Shown: positions 18,575 through 28,922 of the stretch, in pieces
Position numbering within the stretch: the stretch's first letter is position 1
Layout of the letters: every line of letters begins with the position of its first letter
Source of the DNA: Oleiagrimonas sp. C23AA
GTDB lineage: Bacteria; Pseudomonadota; Gammaproteobacteria; Xanthomonadales; Rhodanobacteraceae
Reading direction: 5' to 3'
Length of the DNA stretch: 64,000 nucleotides
Assembly: GCF_011759385.1 (NCBI RefSeq)
Contig: NZ_JAARLY010000008.1
Location: 124,001-188,000 of the forward strand
The notes under the pieces: model-generated
The model's database searches: none
What the model was told of the DNA's origin: nothing
Seen by the model: the letters and a program-made list of their open reading frames with translations, nothing else
Position numbers and translations under genes: made by a program

Positions 18575-19915
18575 ATGAAAAACCAACACAAGCACTGGGT
18601 GCTGGCCGCTGCCGTGGCCGCCGCACTCGCCCTCCCCATGACCGCTGCCGCGCAGTCCGACAACGACAGCGATTCGGCCAAGCTGGCTCAGCAGATTGCC
18701 GTCATGCAAAAGCGCATGGATCAAATGCAGCAGCAGTTGCAGGCCATGCGTGAGCAGCAGTCCGAGCTCAAGGACAAGCAGCTGGAAACGGCCAAGACAC
18801 AGAAGGTCGTGGTCGAGAAGCAGAAAAAGCAGAAGAAGCTGGTCGACAAGGTGGCCGATGGCATCAAGGTGGGCGGTGCCATGCGCTTTCAGTACTCGTA
18901 TGAGGACTACAACAAGGGCAACGAGCGTCGCGTCGGTGATACCGATTTCGACATCTTCCGCCTCAACTTCAGCGGCAAGGTCGACAACATCGAGCTGAAG
19001 GCCGAGTGGCGCTGGTTCCAGTACATGAGCGCCATCAAGTACGCATGGCTCGGCTACGACTTCGACGATCACCAGCAGCTGCAGCTGGGCATCACGCGCA
19101 TCCCGTTCGGCAACCAGCCATACAACTCGCACAACTACTTCTTCAGCTCCAACTACTATCTGGGCCTGGAAGACACCTACCACGCCGGCGCCGAGTACGT
19201 GTACAAGGGCGGGCCGTGGAACGTGCAGCTGGCGTTCTTCAAGAACGATGCCGAGGGCGGTGTGGACAGCGGTGCCAGCAGTCGTGCCAACAGCTACTCG
19301 TACAACGTGGTCGGCGTGCGTGGTCCGGGCGAGGGCACCTACGCCAATCCGCAGCACTCGGCCGGCAGTGTCGACACCGCCGCCGCGCGCGTGGCCTACA
19401 CCTTCAAGCCCACCGGTGACCTGAAGTGGGAAGTGGGTGGCTCGGCCCTGCACGGTGGACTGGACAGCCCGGACGAGCGCATCGGCTCGTACAGCGCCTT
19501 CGCGCTGCACACCAATGTCGACTACAAGCGCTGGAACTTCCAGGCCGAGGCGGCGCGCTATGACTACACCACCGACAGCAACGCCAAGTTGCTGGCCGTG
19601 GGTGCATATGCCTTCTACGACACCATTCCGGCCGCGGCCAACTCGTACACGCTCAACGTGAAGTATCACTACCCGGTGTCGTGGGGTCCGATTCACTCAC
19701 TGGACTTCTACAACGACTATTCGCTGGTCACCAACAAGACCGCGGCCCTGCCCAGCACCTTCATGAACGTGACGGGCGTGGGCGTGTCGGCGGGTGATCT
19801 TTACACCTACTTCGACTTCGTCACCGGCCGCAACCAGCCGTTCATCGGCGGCTCCATGGCCGGCGACGGTCAGGTCGAGCATCGCTTCAACATCAACTTC
19901 GGCTTCTACTTCTAA
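18575..19915 (+). CDS. outer-membrane porin with N-terminal coiled coil (OprO/P-like)
   Basis: A 446-residue outer-membrane channel. After a signal peptide ending TAAAQ comes a coiled coil of about 70 residues rich in Gln, Met and Lys (LAQQIAVMQKRMDQMQQQLQ...), then a barrel with aromatic-rich strands ending in GFYF. The coiled coil resembles the trimerisation segment of such porins. It is 97 bp after proX on the same strand with only a hairpin between, so it probably belongs to the same operon and admits betaine or related osmolytes. The substrate is inferred from context only. Confidence 0.82.
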   Translation: MKNQHKHWVLAAAVAAALALPMTAAAQSDNDSDSAKLAQQIAVMQKRMDQMQQQLQAMREQQSELKDKQLETAKTQKVVVEKQKKQKKLVDKVADGIKVGGAMRFQYSYEDYNKGNERRVGDTDFDIFRLNFSGKVDNIELKAEWRWFQYMSAIKYAWLGYDFDDHQQLQLGITRIPFGNQPYNSHNYFFSSNYYLGLEDTYHAGAEYVYKGGPWNVQLAFFKNDAEGGVDSGASSRANSYSYNVVGVRGPGEGTYANPQHSAGSVDTAAARVAYTFKPTGDLKWEVGGSALHGGLDSPDERIGSYSAFALHTNVDYKRWNFQAEAARYDYTTDSNAKLLAVGAYAFYDTIPAAANSYTLNVKYHYPVSWGPIHSLDFYNDYSLVTNKTAALPSTFMNVTGVGVSAGDLYTYFDFVTGRNQPFIGGSMAGDGQVEHRFNINFGFYF

Positions 19916-19969
19916 GCACCGCTGTTGATGGCCGCTACCATGGGTGTGAGGTAGCGGCAGGGTTCACCC

Positions 19970-20001
19970 CCTCCCAGCCTCCCCCTGCAAGCAGGGGGAG
20001 G
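19970..20001. repeat. GC-rich palindromic intergenic element (copy 1)
   Basis: A hairpin built on CCTCCCCCTGC/GCAGGGGGAGG after a porin gene. The same core recurs at 20186, 20351, 20517, 32221, 32470 and 32743, so this is a dispersed REP-like family. The 184 bases from 20002 to 20185 hold nothing else I can support. Confidence 0.7.
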
Positions 20002-20185
20002 TGTTTTGTGCGAGGGACCTCAAACACCATGGCGCGCGCAGGGTTTCTTCCTGCCCTCGGGTGCTCGCCAGAGGGGGGCGCGAAGCACACCGCTCGGGAC
20101 GCGAGAGCGGTAGCCGCCGGCGAAGTGGTCAGGCAGAAAGCACGCGTCGGCCCTCGGACACCACGCCGCACCAATATTTGAAGGC

Positions 20186-20607
20186 TTGACTCCCTCCCCT
20201 GCGGGCAGGGGATGGTCGGGGGGTAGAAGCAGCGCATCGCGCTGGACAGTCACCACCACGCCGCGCGTTCGGCGATAGCGGCCAGCGGCCGTGGCAGGCG
20301 AAAAGTGCACCTCACCCCTCAGTCACCACCCCGCATCGACGTTGAAAGGTTTGACTCCCTCCCCTGCTGGCAGGGGAGGGTCGGGTGGGTAGAAGCAGCG
20401 CGACGCGCTGGACAGTCACCACCACGCCGCGCGCTCGGCGATAGCCGCCAGCGGCCGTGGCAGGCGAAAAGTGCACCTCACCTCTCAGTCACCACCCCGC
20501 ATCGACGTTGAAAGGTTTGACTCCCTCCCCTGCTGGCAGGGGAGGGTTGGGGAGGGGTAGAAGCAGCGCATCGCGCCGGACAGTCACCACCACGCCGCGC
20601 GCCCAGC
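20186..20607. repeat. tandem array of about 166-bp units (two full, one partial)
   Basis: Units start at 20186, 20351 and 20517 with TTGACTCCCTCCCCTG and share, nearly base for base, TAGAAGCAGCGC, GACAGTCACCACCACGCCGCG, GGCGAAAAGTGCACCTCACC and CCCCGCATCGACGTTGAAAGG (each quoted in part). Each begins with a palindrome CCCCTGC(T/G)GGCAGGGG. Units differ at a few positions, and the third stops at about 20607. No credible protein is encoded. Confidence 0.85.
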
Positions 20608-20608
20608 A

Positions 20609-20637
20609 TTGACACCCGGTCACCGCCGGGCTAGTTT
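20609..20637 (+). promoter_or_regulatory. sigma-70 promoter of the thrS operon
   Basis: A consensus -35 TTGACA (20609-20614), a 17-bp spacer and -10 TAGTTT (20632-20637). Transcription would begin near 20644, giving a leader of about 240 nt before thrS. Confidence 0.6.
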
Positions 20638-20699
20638 TTGCGCCATTCATTCACCTTTTTTCAGGTGGCCGGCGGGTAACCGCGGGTCGAGCGTGCGAC

Positions 20700-20726
20700 A
20701 TGGACACTACCGGCATTTCCAACTAG
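20700..20726 (+). CDS. possible 8-codon leader peptide before thrS
   Basis: A short frame ATG-GAC-ACT-ACC-GGC-ATT-TCC-AAC-TAG encodes MDTTGISN, with two adjacent Thr codons. It lies in the thrS leader, 33 bases before a terminator-like hairpin. That is the geometry of a threonine-sensing attenuator. No strong ribosome-binding site precedes it, and two Thr codons are few, so it may be chance. Confidence 0.25.
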   Translation: MDTTGISN

Positions 20727-20758
20727 CGCTCCCCGCCCATCGTTATCGTCAGTCCGAG

Positions 20759-20778
20759 GGCGCCACGCGCCTTTTTTT
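20759..20778 (+). terminator. terminator/attenuator in the thrS leader
   Basis: GGCGC-CAC-GCGCC followed by seven T, about 110 bases before the thrS start and within the deduced transcript. No gene ends nearby on this strand, so it is more likely an attenuator than a terminator of an upstream gene. Confidence 0.55.
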
Positions 20779-20885
20779 GTGTTCGGGTTTCCGCCCGCAC
20801 ATTCCGCTTCGCAGCCATCCGGTTGCCAGCGATGACTTTTTACCGCGCGTCGGCACCGGCGCCCGCAGGCCAAGTTCCAGACACC

Positions 20886-22787
20886 ATGATTGAAATTACG
20901 CTACCCGACGGCAGCAAGAAGCCCTTCGACCATCCCGTGACCGTGCAGGACGTGGCCGCCTCCATTGGCGCCGGCCTGGCCAAGGCCACCCTGGCCGGCA
21001 AGGTCGATGGCAAGCTGGTCGATGCCGACCACAGCATCGAGCACGATGCCAGCCTGGAAATCGTCACCGAGAAGAGCCCCGAGGCGCTGGAGATCCTGCG
21101 TCACTCGACCGCGCATCTGCTGGCCCAGGCCGTGCAGCGCCTGTTTCCGGGCGCGCAGGTCACCATCGGTCCGGTGATCGACAACGGCTTCTACTACGAT
21201 TTTGCCTACGAGCGTCCCTTCACGCCGGATGATCTTGAGAAGATCGAAGCGGAGATGAAGAAGATCGTCGAGGAAAACCTGCCGGTGCGTCGCACCGTCA
21301 AGAGCCGCGACGATGCCGTGAGCTTTTTCCGTGGCATGGGTGAGGCATACAAGGCCGAAATCATCGAGTCCATTCCCGCCAACGAGGAGCTGTCGCTGTA
21401 CAGCCAGGGCGAGTTCACCGATCTGTGCCGCGGCCCGCACGTGCCGTCCACCGGCAAGCTGCGCGCGTTCAAGCTGATGAAGGTGGCCGGCGCCTACTGG
21501 CGTGGCGATTCCAACAACCAGATGCTCACGCGCATCTACGGCACCGCCTGGCTCAACGACAAGCAGCTCAAGGCCTACCTGACGCAGCTGGAAGAAGCCG
21601 AGAAGCGCGACCATCGCAAGATCGGCAAGGCGCTGGACCTGTTCCATCAGCAGGAAGAAGGTCCGGGCATGGTGTTCTGGCACCCCAAGGGCTGGGCGCT
21701 GTGGCAGCAGGTGGAGCAGTACATGCGCCGTGTGTACCGCCAGTCTGGCTACCAGGAAGTGCGCTGCCCGCAGGTGCTGGATGTGTCGCTGTGGAAGAAG
21801 TCCGGCCACTGGGACAACTACCAGGAAAACATGTTCTTCACCGAATCGGAGAAGCACACCTACGCGCTCAAGCCGATGAATTGCCCCGGCCACGTGCAGA
21901 TCTTCAAGTCCGGTCTGCACAGCTATCGCGATCTGCCGATCCGCTACGGCGAGTTCGGCGGCTGCCACCGCAACGAGCCCTCCGGCGCGCTGCACGGCCT
22001 GATGCGCGTGCGTGCCTTCACCCAGGACGACGGCCACGTGTTCTGCACCCCGGCGCAGATCGAATCGGAAGTGACCGCTTTCCACACCCAGGCCATGAAG
22101 GTCTATTCGGACTTCGGTTTCGAGCACATCGAGATGAAGATCGCGCTGCGCCCGGAAAAGCGCATCGGTTCCGATGATGTCTGGGACAAGGCCGAAGCCG
22201 CGCTGCGCGGCGCGCTGTCGGCGGCGGGTGTCCAATGGCAGGAGCTACCCGGCGAGGGCGCTTTCTACGGCCCCAAGATCGAATACCACATGCGCGATTC
22301 CATCGGCCGCGGCTGGCAGGTGGGCACCATGCAGGTGGATTTCATGATGCCCGAGCGCCTGGGCGCCGAGTACGTGGACGAGCACAGCGCGCGCCAGCAC
22401 CCGGTGATGCTGCATCGTGCCATTGTCGGTTCCATGGAGCGTTTCATCGGCATTTTGATCGAGCACCACGCCGGCCATTTCCCGGCCTGGCTGGCGCCAG
22501 TTCAGGCGGTAGTGCTCAATATTACCGATGCGCAGTCCGACTACGCCGCTGACGTAGCGCAAGCCCTTGTTGGCAAAGGCTTCCGCGTAGAGGCCGATTT
22601 GCGCAACGAGAAGGTCGGCTATAAAATCCGCGAGCATACGATGAACCGGGTTCCGTACCTGCTCGTGGTCGGCGACCGCGAAAAGGAATCGGGTGTCGTG
22701 TCCGTGCGAGCCCGTTCGGGTGAAGACCTTGGCAGCCTGTCGCTGTCGGACTTCGCCGCACGACTGGAGACCGAAGCGCGCCACTAA
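20886..22787 (+). CDS. thrS: threonyl-tRNA synthetase
   Basis: Class II synthetase that charges tRNA-Thr, 633 residues. In order: TGS domain ([20 protein letters not shown]), the editing/SAD domain with [14 protein letters not shown], and the catalytic core with NCPGHVQIF (motif 1-2 region and zinc-ligand Cys), [26 protein letters not shown] and [24 protein letters not shown]. The anticodon-binding domain is C-terminal. The start at 20886 matches the family N terminus, but no good ribosome-binding site precedes it. First gene of the thrS-infC-rpmI-rplT-pheS-pheT series. Confidence 0.97.
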   Translation: MIEITLPDGSKKPFDHPVTVQDVAASIGAGLAKATLAGKVDGKLVDADHSIEHDASLEIVTEKSPEALEILRHSTAHLLAQAVQRLFPGAQVTIGPVIDNGFYYDFAYERPFTPDDLEKIEAEMKKIVEENLPVRRTVKSRDDAVSFFRGMGEAYKAEIIESIPANEELSLYSQGEFTDLCRGPHVPSTGKLRAFKLMKVAGAYWRGDSNNQMLTRIYGTAWLNDKQLKAYLTQLEEAEKRDHRKIGKALDLFHQQEEGPGMVFWHPKGWALWQQVEQYMRRVYRQSGYQEVRCPQVLDVSLWKKSGHWDNYQENMFFTESEKHTYALKPMNCPGHVQIFKSGLHSYRDLPIRYGEFGGCHRNEPSGALHGLMRVRAFTQDDGHVFCTPAQIESEVTAFHTQAMKVYSDFGFEHIEMKIALRPEKRIGSDDVWDKAEAALRGALSAAGVQWQELPGEGAFYGPKIEYHMRDSIGRGWQVGTMQVDFMMPERLGAEYVDEHSARQHPVMLHRAIVGSMERFIGILIEHHAGHFPAWLAPVQAVVLNITDAQSDYAADVAQALVGKGFRVEADLRNEKVGYKIREHTMNRVPYLLVVGDREKESGVVSVRARSGEDLGSLSLSDFAARLETEARH

Positions 22788-22842
22788 TCCGGCGCCAACG
22801 CCATCGGTCATTTGAAGAAAAACATGCTGGGAGGACGAGGGT

Positions 22843-23373
22843 ATCGCCACCACTGACAACAAAGGCAATCGCCGCAATTACGAGATTCGTGTTCCGCGCG
22901 TACGCGTGATCGACGCCGAGGGCGAACAGGTCGGCATCCTGTCGCGCGATGAGGCACTGAACATGGCTCAGGAGTCTGGGCTCGACCTGGTCGAGATCCA
23001 GCCCAACGGCGATCCGCCTGTCTGCCGCATCATGGACTATGGCAAGTACAAGTTCGAGCTGCAGAAAAAGGCCAACGCGGCCAAGAAGAAATCCAAGCAG
23101 ATCGAAATCAAGGAAGTCAAATTCCGTCCCACCACCGATGTGGGTGATTATTCGATCAAGCTGCGCAATCTCATGCGCTTCCTGGAAGAGGGCGACAAGG
23201 TCAAGGTGACCATCCGCTTCCGTGGTCGCGAGATGTCGCATCAGGAACTGGGCCGCAATCTGGCCAAGCGCGTGCAGGAAGACGTCGGCGAGCTCGGCGT
23301 GGTCGAGCAGTTCCCGCGCCTGGAAGGCCGCCAGATGGTGATGATGATCGCCCCGCCCAAGAAGAAGGTGTAA
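22843..23373 (+). CDS. infC: translation initiation factor IF-3, with ATC start codon
   Basis: Binds the 30S subunit and checks start-codon fidelity. The conserved protein begins before any ATG, GTG or TTG that would give a full N terminus: the frame from ATC at 22843 reads (M)[29 protein letters not shown] lies 8 bases upstream. Rare start codons (AUU in E. coli) are typical of infC and allow IF-3 to repress its own translation. The 176-residue product has the N-domain, a Lys-rich linker ([22 protein letters not shown]) and the C-domain. A GTG at 22906 would remove the first 21 residues. Confidence 0.93.
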   Translation: MATTDNKGNRRNYEIRVPRVRVIDAEGEQVGILSRDEALNMAQESGLDLVEIQPNGDPPVCRIMDYGKYKFELQKKANAAKKKSKQIEIKEVKFRPTTDVGDYSIKLRNLMRFLEEGDKVKVTIRFRGREMSHQELGRNLAKRVQEDVGELGVVEQFPRLEGRQMVMMIAPPKKKV

Positions 23374-23406
23374 GCCTCCTTCTTGAGCGAGCCATCGCTT
23401 TTGCGG

Positions 23407-23436
23407 GGGCTCCGACGCCTGGCGTCGGAGCCCTTT
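23407..23436 (+). terminator. hairpin between infC and rpmI
   Basis: An 11-bp stem GGGCTCCGACG and complement with loop CCTGG, followed by only TTT. Probably a partial terminator that reduces readthrough into rpmI-rplT, which has its own promoter. Confidence 0.55.
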
Positions 23437-23492
23437 GCGTGTCGGTCTTTTCGCGTGCCGTACGGGCGGCGCGCGGGTGAGGCGGCTGCATA

Positions 23493-23521
23493 TTCCTTTT
23501 GCAGCGCAGCACTTGTATAAT
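23493..23521 (+). promoter_or_regulatory. promoter of rpmI-rplT
   Basis: A perfect -10 TATAAT at 23516-23521 with a weak -35 (TTCCTT) at 17-bp spacing. It gives a leader of about 105 nt before rpmI, long enough for the autoregulatory structure that L20 binds in other bacteria; I cannot fold it here. Confidence 0.5.
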
Positions 23522-23633
23522 CCCCGGTTCGACCCGCTGGGATGGGTCGCTACAAGCCGATTCGGGCAGGACGGAAAGCGCCAGCAATGGCCGCCTGGGT
23601 CAGTCGAAAAACATTGCATCAGGGAGCATCAAC

Positions 23634-23831
23634 ATGCCCAAGATCAAAACCAACCGGGCCGCGGCCAAGCGGTTCCGCAAGACGGCCTCCGGCAAGTTCA
23701 AGGCCGGCCATGCCTTCAAGTCGCACATCCTGACCAAGAAGTCGACCAAGCGTAAGCGCGGTCTGCGCGCCACCAACCATGTCTGTGCCGCTGACGCCAA
23801 GTCCGTGGCCCGCATGCTGCCGTACGTCTGA
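23634..23831 (+). CDS. rpmI: 50S ribosomal protein L35
   Basis: Small basic ribosomal protein of 65 residues, [20 protein letters not shown] to ARMLPYV, matching the family over its whole length. The ATG at 23634 follows AGGGAG with 8-base spacing. It is cotranscribed with rplT, which starts 16 bases later. Confidence 0.97.
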   Translation: MPKIKTNRAAAKRFRKTASGKFKAGHAFKSHILTKKSTKRKRGLRATNHVCAADAKSVARMLPYV

Positions 23832-23847
23832 TCAGGAGTAACGAACC

Positions 23848-24207
23848 ATGGCACGAGTCAAGCGTGGCGTTACCGCCCGTCGTCGTCACAAGAAAGTCAT
23901 CGGTCGCGCTAAGGGCTATTACAACGCCCGTAACAGCGTTTTCCGCGTAGCCAACCAGGCCGTCATCAAGGCCGGTCAGTACGCCTACATCGGCCGCAAG
24001 CAGAAGAAGCGCCAGTTCCGCGCCCTGTGGATCCAGCGTATCAATGCGGCGGCCCGTCAGTTCGGTCTGTCCTACAGCCGCCTGATCAACGGCCTGAACA
24101 AGGCCGGCATCACGGTGGACCGCAAGGTTCTGGCCGACATCGCCGTGCACGACATTGCCGCCTTTGGCGCCCTGGCCGAGAAAGCCAAGGCCAGCCTGGC
24201 TGCTTGA
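23848..24207 (+). CDS. rplT: 50S ribosomal protein L20
   Basis: Assembly protein of the 50S subunit, 119 residues ([25 protein letters not shown]...), full length. It is also the translational repressor of rpmI-rplT in other bacteria. AGGAG lies 7 bases before the start. A strong terminator-like hairpin follows before pheS. Confidence 0.97.
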   Translation: MARVKRGVTARRRHKKVIGRAKGYYNARNSVFRVANQAVIKAGQYAYIGRKQKKRQFRALWIQRINAAARQFGLSYSRLINGLNKAGITVDRKVLADIAVHDIAAFGALAEKAKASLAA

Positions 24208-24248
24208 ATCGTCGTGGCGCCCTTGAGGGGCGTCTCGCGGTGAGTTGA

Positions 24249-25334
<1,086 letters not shown>

Positions 25335-25463
25335 GGGGCGGGAAGGGGACGTTGGAAAGGTCATGCCAAGCGCGCCCGCATTGCGTGGCGAAGCCCGCCT
25401 TCCCATCCCATCTCCTCGTGCCGCCTTCAACTACCTTCTTAATCTCGATTCCCGGCTCTTGCC

Positions 25464-27854
25464 ATGAAATTTTCTGAAAACTGGTTGCGCGAACTGGTCG
25501 ATGTGCCCGCTGACCGCGACACCCTGGTGCACCGGCTCACCATGGCTGGCCTCGAAGTGGAAGAGGTCGTGGCCATGGACGACCCGCTCACCGGTGTGGT
25601 GGTGGCGCGTATTGTCAGCACCGAACCCCATCCGGATGCCGATCGCCTGAAGGTGTGTCGCGTCGATGCCGGCGGCGACGAGACGATACAAATCGTTTGC
25701 GGCGCGCCCAACGCACGCGAAGGCCTGGTAGCGCCTTTGGCTACCGTCGGCGCGGTGCTGCCCGGTGGCATGAAGATCAAGCCGGCCAAGCTGCGCGGCG
25801 TGGAATCGTTTGGCATGCTGTGCTCGGCCAAGGAACTGGGTGTCGATGCCGATGCCTCGGGCCTGATGGAGCTGCCGGCCGATGCGCCGCTGGGTACGGC
25901 TCTGGCCGACTATCTGGGCCTTCCGGACGCGGCGATCGAACTCTCGCTCACGCCCAATCGCCCGGATTGTCTCGGACTGGTGGGCCTGGCACACGATGTC
26001 GCCGCCTTGTTCGACAGCACCGTGCAGCCGCCACCGATTGGTGAGGCCAGCATCAGCATCGATACCGTGCGCGGCGTACAGCTGGCCGCCGGTGCCGACT
26101 GCCCGCGTTATCTGGGTCGCGTAGTCGAGGGCATCGACCCGAGCGCAGCAACGCCGCTATGGATGGCCGAGCGCCTGCGCCGCGCCGGGCTGCGTCCGCA
26201 CAGCGCCGTGGTCGATATCACCAATTACGTGATGCTGGAGCTGGGCCAGCCGCTGCATGCCTTCGACAACGCCAAGCTGGGCGGCGATATCGTGGTGCGG
26301 CCGGCCGCATCCGGCGAAACCCTGCAGCTGCTCGATGGCGACAACGCCAAGCTCGATGCCTCGTTCATGGTCATTGCCGACAGCGCGCGGGCGTTGGCCG
26401 TGGCCGGCGTGATGGGCGGCGAAGATTCCAAGGTCACCAATGACACGCGCGATGTATTCCTTGAGTCGGCGCATTTCGCCCCGGCCGCCATCATGGGCCG
26501 CGCGCGCAAGCTGGGCCTGCATACCGATGCCTCGCATCGCTTTGAGCGCGGCGTCGATCCGGCGCTGCCGGCGCGTGCGCTGGAGCGTGCCACCGAGCTG
26601 CTGCTGTCGATTGCCGGCGGCAAGGCCGGCCCGGTTACCGTGGCCGAGCGCGAAGCCGATCTGCCGCTGCCGCAACCGGTGCGCCTGCGCCGCAGCCGCT
26701 TGAAGCGCGTGCTGGGTATCGAGGTGGCCGACGCCGATGTCGCGCGCATGCTCACTGCGCTGGGCATGCACGTGGACGCCACCGATGAAGGCTGGCAGGT
26801 TACCGCGCCGACCAGCCGTTTCGATATTTCGCGTGAGGAAGACCTGGTCGAGGAAGTGGCACGCATCCACGGCTACGATCGCATCCCCACGCACGCGCCG
26901 GGCGGCCAGCTGGATCTGCGACCGCAACCGGAAGCCCGTATCGGCCGCAATGCTTTGCGCGCGCAGGCCGTCTCGCGCGATTACTACGAGGCCGTGTGCA
27001 TGGCCTTCGTCAACGCCGACACGCTGCACACCTGGGGGCTGTCCGACGCTACCGTGGCGCTGGCCAATCCGCTATCGGCGGACCTGGCGGTGATGCGTCC
27101 GTCGCTGTTGCCGGGGCTGGTCGATGCACTGGCGCACAATCGTGCCCGCCAGCAGCCGCGCGTGCGCCTGTTCGAGCTGGGGCGCACCTTCCATGCCGCG
27201 GCCAAAGCTGGCGCCGCGCCGAAGGAAGTCGAGCGCCTGGCCATGGTCGCCTGTGGTTCGGCCGCCGACGAACAGTGGGGCGAAGCCTCGCGCGCCGTTG
27301 ATTTCCACGACATCAAGGGCGACGTCATGTCGCTGCTGGCGATGGCTGCGCCGCCCGAAGACTGGAGTTTCAGTGCCGATGACCTGCCCCAATGGCTGCA
27401 CCCCGGCCGTAGCGCCTGCGTGATGCGCAACGGCGAGGCGGCCGGCTATGTCGGCGCGCTGCACCCGCGTCTGGCCGACGCGCTGGACCTGGGACAGGAC
27501 GTCTATGTGGCCGAGCTGGATGTCGCATCCATCAGCGTCGGCACGTTGCCGCGCGCGCAGGTGGTGGGGCGATTCCCGTCGGTGCGGCGCGATATTGCAC
27601 TGGAAATGGATCAGGCTGTCAGCTACGCCGCCGTGGCCGATTGCATCCAGGCAACGTTGGGCAAGCGTCTCAAGGCTTTGCGTCTGTTCGATTTGTATGC
27701 GGGCAAGGGTTTGGGCGAAGGTCGAAAGAGTCTCGCTATAGGCTTGATTTTGCAGGACGAATCACGCACTCTAACGGACGAAGACGCGGACCTGTGTGTG
27801 GCTGAGGCCATCGCCGCACTGGGTCGCGATGGATTGGCAAGACTGCGAGGATAA
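25464..27854 (+). CDS. pheT: phenylalanyl-tRNA synthetase beta subunit
   Basis: Structural and editing subunit, 796 residues. Domains in order: N-terminal ([17 protein letters not shown]), EMAP/tRNA-binding OB fold (about 40-150, [27 protein letters not shown]), B3/B4 editing domain ([16 protein letters not shown]), B5 domains, the catalytic-like domain with [16 protein letters not shown], and a C-terminal anticodon-binding fold ([16 protein letters not shown]). Its stop is 1 base before the ihfA start. Confidence 0.97.
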   Translation: MKFSENWLRELVDVPADRDTLVHRLTMAGLEVEEVVAMDDPLTGVVVARIVSTEPHPDADRLKVCRVDAGGDETIQIVCGAPNAREGLVAPLATVGAVLPGGMKIKPAKLRGVESFGMLCSAKELGVDADASGLMELPADAPLGTALADYLGLPDAAIELSLTPNRPDCLGLVGLAHDVAALFDSTVQPPPIGEASISIDTVRGVQLAAGADCPRYLGRVVEGIDPSAATPLWMAERLRRAGLRPHSAVVDITNYVMLELGQPLHAFDNAKLGGDIVVRPAASGETLQLLDGDNAKLDASFMVIADSARALAVAGVMGGEDSKVTNDTRDVFLESAHFAPAAIMGRARKLGLHTDASHRFERGVDPALPARALERATELLLSIAGGKAGPVTVAEREADLPLPQPVRLRRSRLKRVLGIEVADADVARMLTALGMHVDATDEGWQVTAPTSRFDISREEDLVEEVARIHGYDRIPTHAPGGQLDLRPQPEARIGRNALRAQAVSRDYYEAVCMAFVNADTLHTWGLSDATVALANPLSADLAVMRPSLLPGLVDALAHNRARQQPRVRLFELGRTFHAAAKAGAAPKEVERLAMVACGSAADEQWGEASRAVDFHDIKGDVMSLLAMAAPPEDWSFSADDLPQWLHPGRSACVMRNGEAAGYVGALHPRLADALDLGQDVYVAELDVASISVGTLPRAQVVGRFPSVRRDIALEMDQAVSYAAVADCIQATLGKRLKALRLFDLYAGKGLGEGRKSLAIGLILQDESRTLTDEDADLCVAEAIAALGRDGLARLRG

Positions 27855-27855
27855 G

Positions 27856-28155
27856 ATGGCTCTGACCAAGGCGGAAATGGCCGAGCGGCTTTTCCTCGAT
27901 GTGGGTCTCAACAAGCGTGAAGCGAAGGAATTCGTGGATGCCTTCTTTGAGGCCGTACGTGAAGCACTGGAAAAAGGCGAGCAGGTGAAGCTGTCGGGTT
28001 TTGGCAACTTCGATCTGCGTCACAAGAACCAGCGACCCGGACGCAACCCCAAGACTGGCGAAGAGATTCCCATCTCTGCCCGTCGTGTGGTCACGTTCCG
28101 TCCGGGCCAGAAACTCAAAGTGAGAGTGGAAGGCTATGCTGGACCAAGGCAATAA
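27856..28155 (+). CDS. ihfA: integration host factor alpha subunit
   Basis: DNA-bending nucleoid protein of 99 residues acting as a heterodimer with IhfB. The DNA-binding beta arm reads [35 protein letters not shown] with the intercalating Pro in RPGRNP. The ATG at 27856 comes straight after the pheT stop, the conserved pheT-ihfA order. It overlaps the next gene by 20 bp. Confidence 0.97.
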   Translation: MALTKAEMAERLFLDVGLNKREAKEFVDAFFEAVREALEKGEQVKLSGFGNFDLRHKNQRPGRNPKTGEEIPISARRVVTFRPGQKLKVRVEGYAGPRQ

Positions 28156-28492
28156 CGCCGAACTTCCGGCGATTCCGGCCAAGCGCTACTTCACCATTGG
28201 TGAAGTCAGCGAACTGTGCCTGGTCAAGCCGCACGTGCTGCGCTACTGGGAGCAGGAATTTCCCTCGCTCAACCCGGTAAAGCGTCGCGGCAACCGGCGT
28301 TACTACCAGCGCCACGACGTGCTGATGATTCGCCAGATCCGCTCGCTGCTGTACGAGCAGGGCTTCACCATCACCGGTGCCCGCGGTCGACTGGAAGGCG
28401 AAACCGGGCGCATGGAATCGAGCATGTCCCACCAGATCGTGCGCCAGGTGCGCATGGAGCTGGAAGAAGTGCTCGGCATACTGCGCCACTGA
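28136..28492 (+). CDS. MerR-family transcriptional regulator
   Basis: A 118-residue regulator with an N-terminal MerR winged helix-turn-helix ([45 protein letters not shown], residues 18-63) and a short helical C terminus lacking metal-binding Cys residues. A MerR gene directly after ihfA is a conserved gammaproteobacterial arrangement of unknown role. The 20-bp overlap with ihfA implies coupled translation. Confidence 0.88.
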   Translation: MLDQGNNAELPAIPAKRYFTIGEVSELCLVKPHVLRYWEQEFPSLNPVKRRGNRRYYQRHDVLMIRQIRSLLYEQGFTITGARGRLEGETGRMESSMSHQIVRQVRMELEEVLGILRH

Positions 28493-28572
28493 CGGTCGGG
28501 CAGCTTTGGCCGCTCGCCAAGAAGGTGCAAAAAAGCCCGTTCAACGGCTTCCGCAGCAGGCGCCTGGCCTGC

Positions 28573-28578
28573 TACAAT
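28573..28578 (+). promoter_or_regulatory. -10 element of tRNA-Pro
   Basis: TACAAT lies 24 bases before the tRNA 5' end, the right place for a tRNA promoter. No good -35 is seen; TTCCGC at 18-bp spacing is the best candidate. Confidence 0.45.
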
Positions 28579-28602
28579 CGCTGTTCTGCAAGTTCTACAA
28601 GT

Positions 28603-28679
28603 CGGGGCGTAGCGCAGCCTGGTAGCGCACTACAATGGGGTTGTAGGGGTCGGGAGTTCGAATCTCCCCGCCCCGACCA
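28603..28679 (+). tRNA. tRNA-Pro (anticodon GGG)
   Basis: 77 nt including an encoded CCA. Acceptor stem CGGGGCG/CGCCCCG, D-arm GTAGCGCAGCCTGGTAGCGC, anticodon stem CTACA/TGTAG around loop ATGGGGT (anticodon GGG) and T-loop GTTCGAATC. It stands alone and marks the left border of the AT-rich cassette. Confidence 0.95.
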
Positions 28680-28698
28680 CTAGATCTTTGCAAGAAAG

Positions 28699-28724
28699 AA
28701 GCGCCGATAGGCGCTTTTTTTTTT
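28699..28724 (+). terminator. intrinsic terminator of tRNA-Pro
   Basis: AAGCGCC-GATA-GGCGCTT running into a stretch of ten T (28715-28724). Confidence 0.85.
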
Positions 28725-28797
28725 GCGCGCTGCACAATTATGGATGAGCCGCCTTGGATCGGCTGAGCCATTAAGTCATTCTGAGAAATTCATCACA

Positions 28798-28834
28798 TCG
28801 CGACAATGTATATGTCTATAGGTTGATGTCGCGA
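28798..28834. promoter_or_regulatory. inverted repeat upstream of the RiPP precursor gene
   Basis: Perfect 8-bp arms TCGCGACA (28798-28805) and TGTCGCGA (28827-28834) flank 21 AT-rich bases, 88 bp before the precursor start. The two-turn centre-to-centre spacing fits a dimeric regulator site. No regulator gene is present in the cassette. Confidence 0.5.
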
Positions 28835-28922
28835 AGCGCGTTTTGGCTCTTATGTTTCAACGCGTGGTAGCACTGTAGGATGCATAAATATCCATTGTCT
28901 TTTGCGTCAAGGAGATCGCATC

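Noticed and set aside
20001-20620. Several small open frames in the repeat region
   Set aside because: They are created by repeat units, have no ribosome-binding sites, and repeat the same low-complexity Arg/Pro/Ala strings.
28655-28679. Duplicated tRNA-Pro 3' end as an att site for the graspetide cassette
   Set aside because: I looked for a repeat of the tRNA 3' end near 30290-30400 and found none, and the cassette has no integrase, so tRNA-mediated insertion is not supported.
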